NCBI RefSeq assembly: GCF_023701695.1
Contig: NZ_JAJOZC010000001.1
Coordinates: 806,001 to 870,000 of the forward strand
Direction: 5' to 3'
Length of the DNA: 64,000 nt
Source: Streptomyces sp. RKAG290
GTDB lineage: Bacteria > Actinomycetota > Actinomycetes > Streptomycetales > Streptomycetaceae
This document shows positions 63,166 to 64,000 of this stretch, piece by piece. The first letter of the stretch is position 1. Every line of letters starts with the position of its first letter. The notes beneath the pieces are model-generated. The model was not told where the DNA came from, made no database searches, and was given only the letters and a program-made list of their open reading frames with translations. A program made the translations under genes and the position numbers.

Positions 63166-63301
63166 GAAACGAAGTTCGACACGCAGGTCAATGATTGTCA
63201 TGCCCTGAACAGCTGGATACCCTGACCGGGCTTCGCGGCCCCTGCGCCCACCCCACCCGGGCCCGGGGGCCGTTCTTCTCCCCCACAGAGCAGGAGCAGG
63301 T

Positions 63302-64000
63302 ATGCCCAGACGCGTCGCAGCCCACACAAAGGCCCGCGCATCCGTGCTGGCGGCCCTCACCGCCACCGTCCTGGCCACGACCGGCACCCCGGCCCTCGCC
63401 GCTCCGGACCCCGGCCGGCCGATGAACCGGGCGTTCGAGCGGGCGGCCGAACAGTTCGGCGTACCGCGTGATCTGCTCGCCGCCGTCGGCTACGGCGAGA
63501 CCCGCCTCGACGACCACTCGGGCCGCCCCAGCCAGGCGAACGGCTACGGCGTGATGCACCTCGCCAGCAACCCCACGAACCGGACGCTGGAGCGCGCCGC
63601 CGCCCTCACCGGCGAACCCCTGGCCGACCTCCGCGCCGACACCGGCGCCAACATCCTGGGCGGCGCGGCGGTGCTGCGCGGCTACGCGGACAAGCTCGGC
63701 CTCGACGCCCGGGACCGCGACGACATCAACGCCTGGTACCCGGCCGTCGCCCGGTACAGCGGCAGCCAGGGGCCGGCCGCCGCCCTCTACGCCGACACGG
63801 TCTACACCTTCCTGGCGGACGGGCTCGACGTCGTCGCCCCGGACGGCGAGCGGGTCTCGGTGACGGGCCGTCCGGTCTCCCCGCACAAGGGATCGCTCGA
63901 CACCGCGGAGCTGCGCACCCAGAGCCCCGACTACCCGTCCGCGCTCTGGGTCCCGGCCGACCCGAACAACTTCGCCACCGGCCGCTCGGCGGCCGTCGAC
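63302..64000 (+). CDS. Secreted N-acetylmuramoyl-L-alanine amidase-type protein (3'-truncated by window edge)
   Basis: The frame is open from ATG 63302 to the end of the window (233 codons). It begins with a Sec signal (RRVAAHTKARASVLAALTA, ending PALAAP near residue 35). Residues about 40-165 resemble a lysozyme-like/transglycosylase helical domain (FERAAEQFGVPRDLLAAVGY, GETRLDDHSG, GYGVMHLASNP, AWYPAVARYSGSQ). The last visible part, DYPSALWVPADPNNFATGRS, is the usual lead-in to an amidase_2 domain, which should lie just beyond the window. It is probably a cell-wall hydrolase; the catalytic domain itself is not visible. Confidence 0.8.
   Translation, partial: MPRRVAAHTKARASVLAALTATVLATTGTPALAAPDPGRPMNRAFERAAEQFGVPRDLLAAVGYGETRLDDHSGRPSQANGYGVMHLASNPTNRTLERAAALTGEPLADLRADTGANILGGAAVLRGYADKLGLDARDRDDINAWYPAVARYSGSQGPAAALYADTVYTFLADGLDVVAPDGERVSVTGRPVSPHKGSLDTAELRTQSPDYPSALWVPADPNNFATGRSAAVD

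Noticed and set aside
63195..63886. Short plus-strand frame at 63195 and minus-strand frame at 63188-63886
   Set aside because: Both overlap the amidase gene at 63302, which has a ribosome site, signal peptide and recognisable domain and simply runs off the window end.
1..64000. Insertion sequence, prophage or integrative element as cause of the frame breaks
   Set aside because: No transposase, integrase, att-like direct repeats or tRNA target was found; the breaks lie in scattered unrelated genes and all fall in G/C runs.

Overview
The window is a GC-rich chromosomal segment with almost no non-coding space, strong third-position GC bias, GTG starts, translationally coupled genes, many Tat or lipoprotein secreted proteins and sugar ABC importers that lack their own ATPase. 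All of this fits a Streptomyces (or very close relative). No rRNA, tRNA, CRISPR array, phage gene or insertion sequence was seen.

Layout. (1) 1-691: 3' end of a secreted GH46 chitosanase. (2) 0.77-8.0 kb, minus strand: purine/urate catabolism (OHCU decarboxylase, HIU hydrolase, urate oxidase, NCS2 permease, 8-oxoguanine deaminase, second NCS2 permease) plus a small HTH regulator and a thiamine-binding-like protein. (3) 8.1-16.9 kb: a carbohydrate island with a beta-propeller lactonase, a GntR/UTRA regulator, a sugar ABC importer, a GH20 hexosaminidase and a CBM3-GH16 enzyme. (4) 17.0-23.1 kb: glyoxylate disposal (hyi, glxR, catalase, gcl). (5) 23.3-24.6 kb: a zinc-ribbon/restriction-like protein, a GNAT remnant and a small hypothetical. 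(6) 24.7-34.5 kb: a LacI-controlled hemicellulose (probably mannan) locus with an ABC importer, GH2, CBM35-GH26, GDSL esterase and GH43. (7) 34.6-38.9 kb: two coupled acyl-CoA ligases with a divergent GAF-LuxR regulator. (8) 38.9-45.5 kb: housekeeping and hypothetical genes. (9) 45.5-55.3 kb, minus strand: one apparent operon, Cys-rich leader peptide > flavin reductase > sulfonate-type ABC importer > LLM monooxygenase > fused double ABC exporter > aldo/keto reductase. (10) 55.4-64 kb: ROK regulator, secreted nuclease, an ACP-KS-hydrolase mini-cluster with a divergent nitroreductase, and the 5' part of a secreted amidase.

How the genes connect. Purine breakdown gives urate, then allantoin and H2O2; allantoin breakdown gives glyoxylate, which Gcl, Hyi and GlxR convert towards glycerate. 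The uraD and catalase promoters share a 22-base block identical at 21 positions with a TCAACA-N3-TGTTGA palindrome, and gcl and hyi share paired TTCYG-N5-CRGAA boxes spaced 21 bp. The two halves of the pathway therefore carry two visible regulatory signatures, although a carbohydrate island separates them.

Major caveat. Eight genes are frameshifted, at nine sites in total. Every site is restored by adding one base to a G or C run of 3-5. This points to homopolymer under-calling in the assembly rather than gene decay, so those genes are described at full span as single genes.
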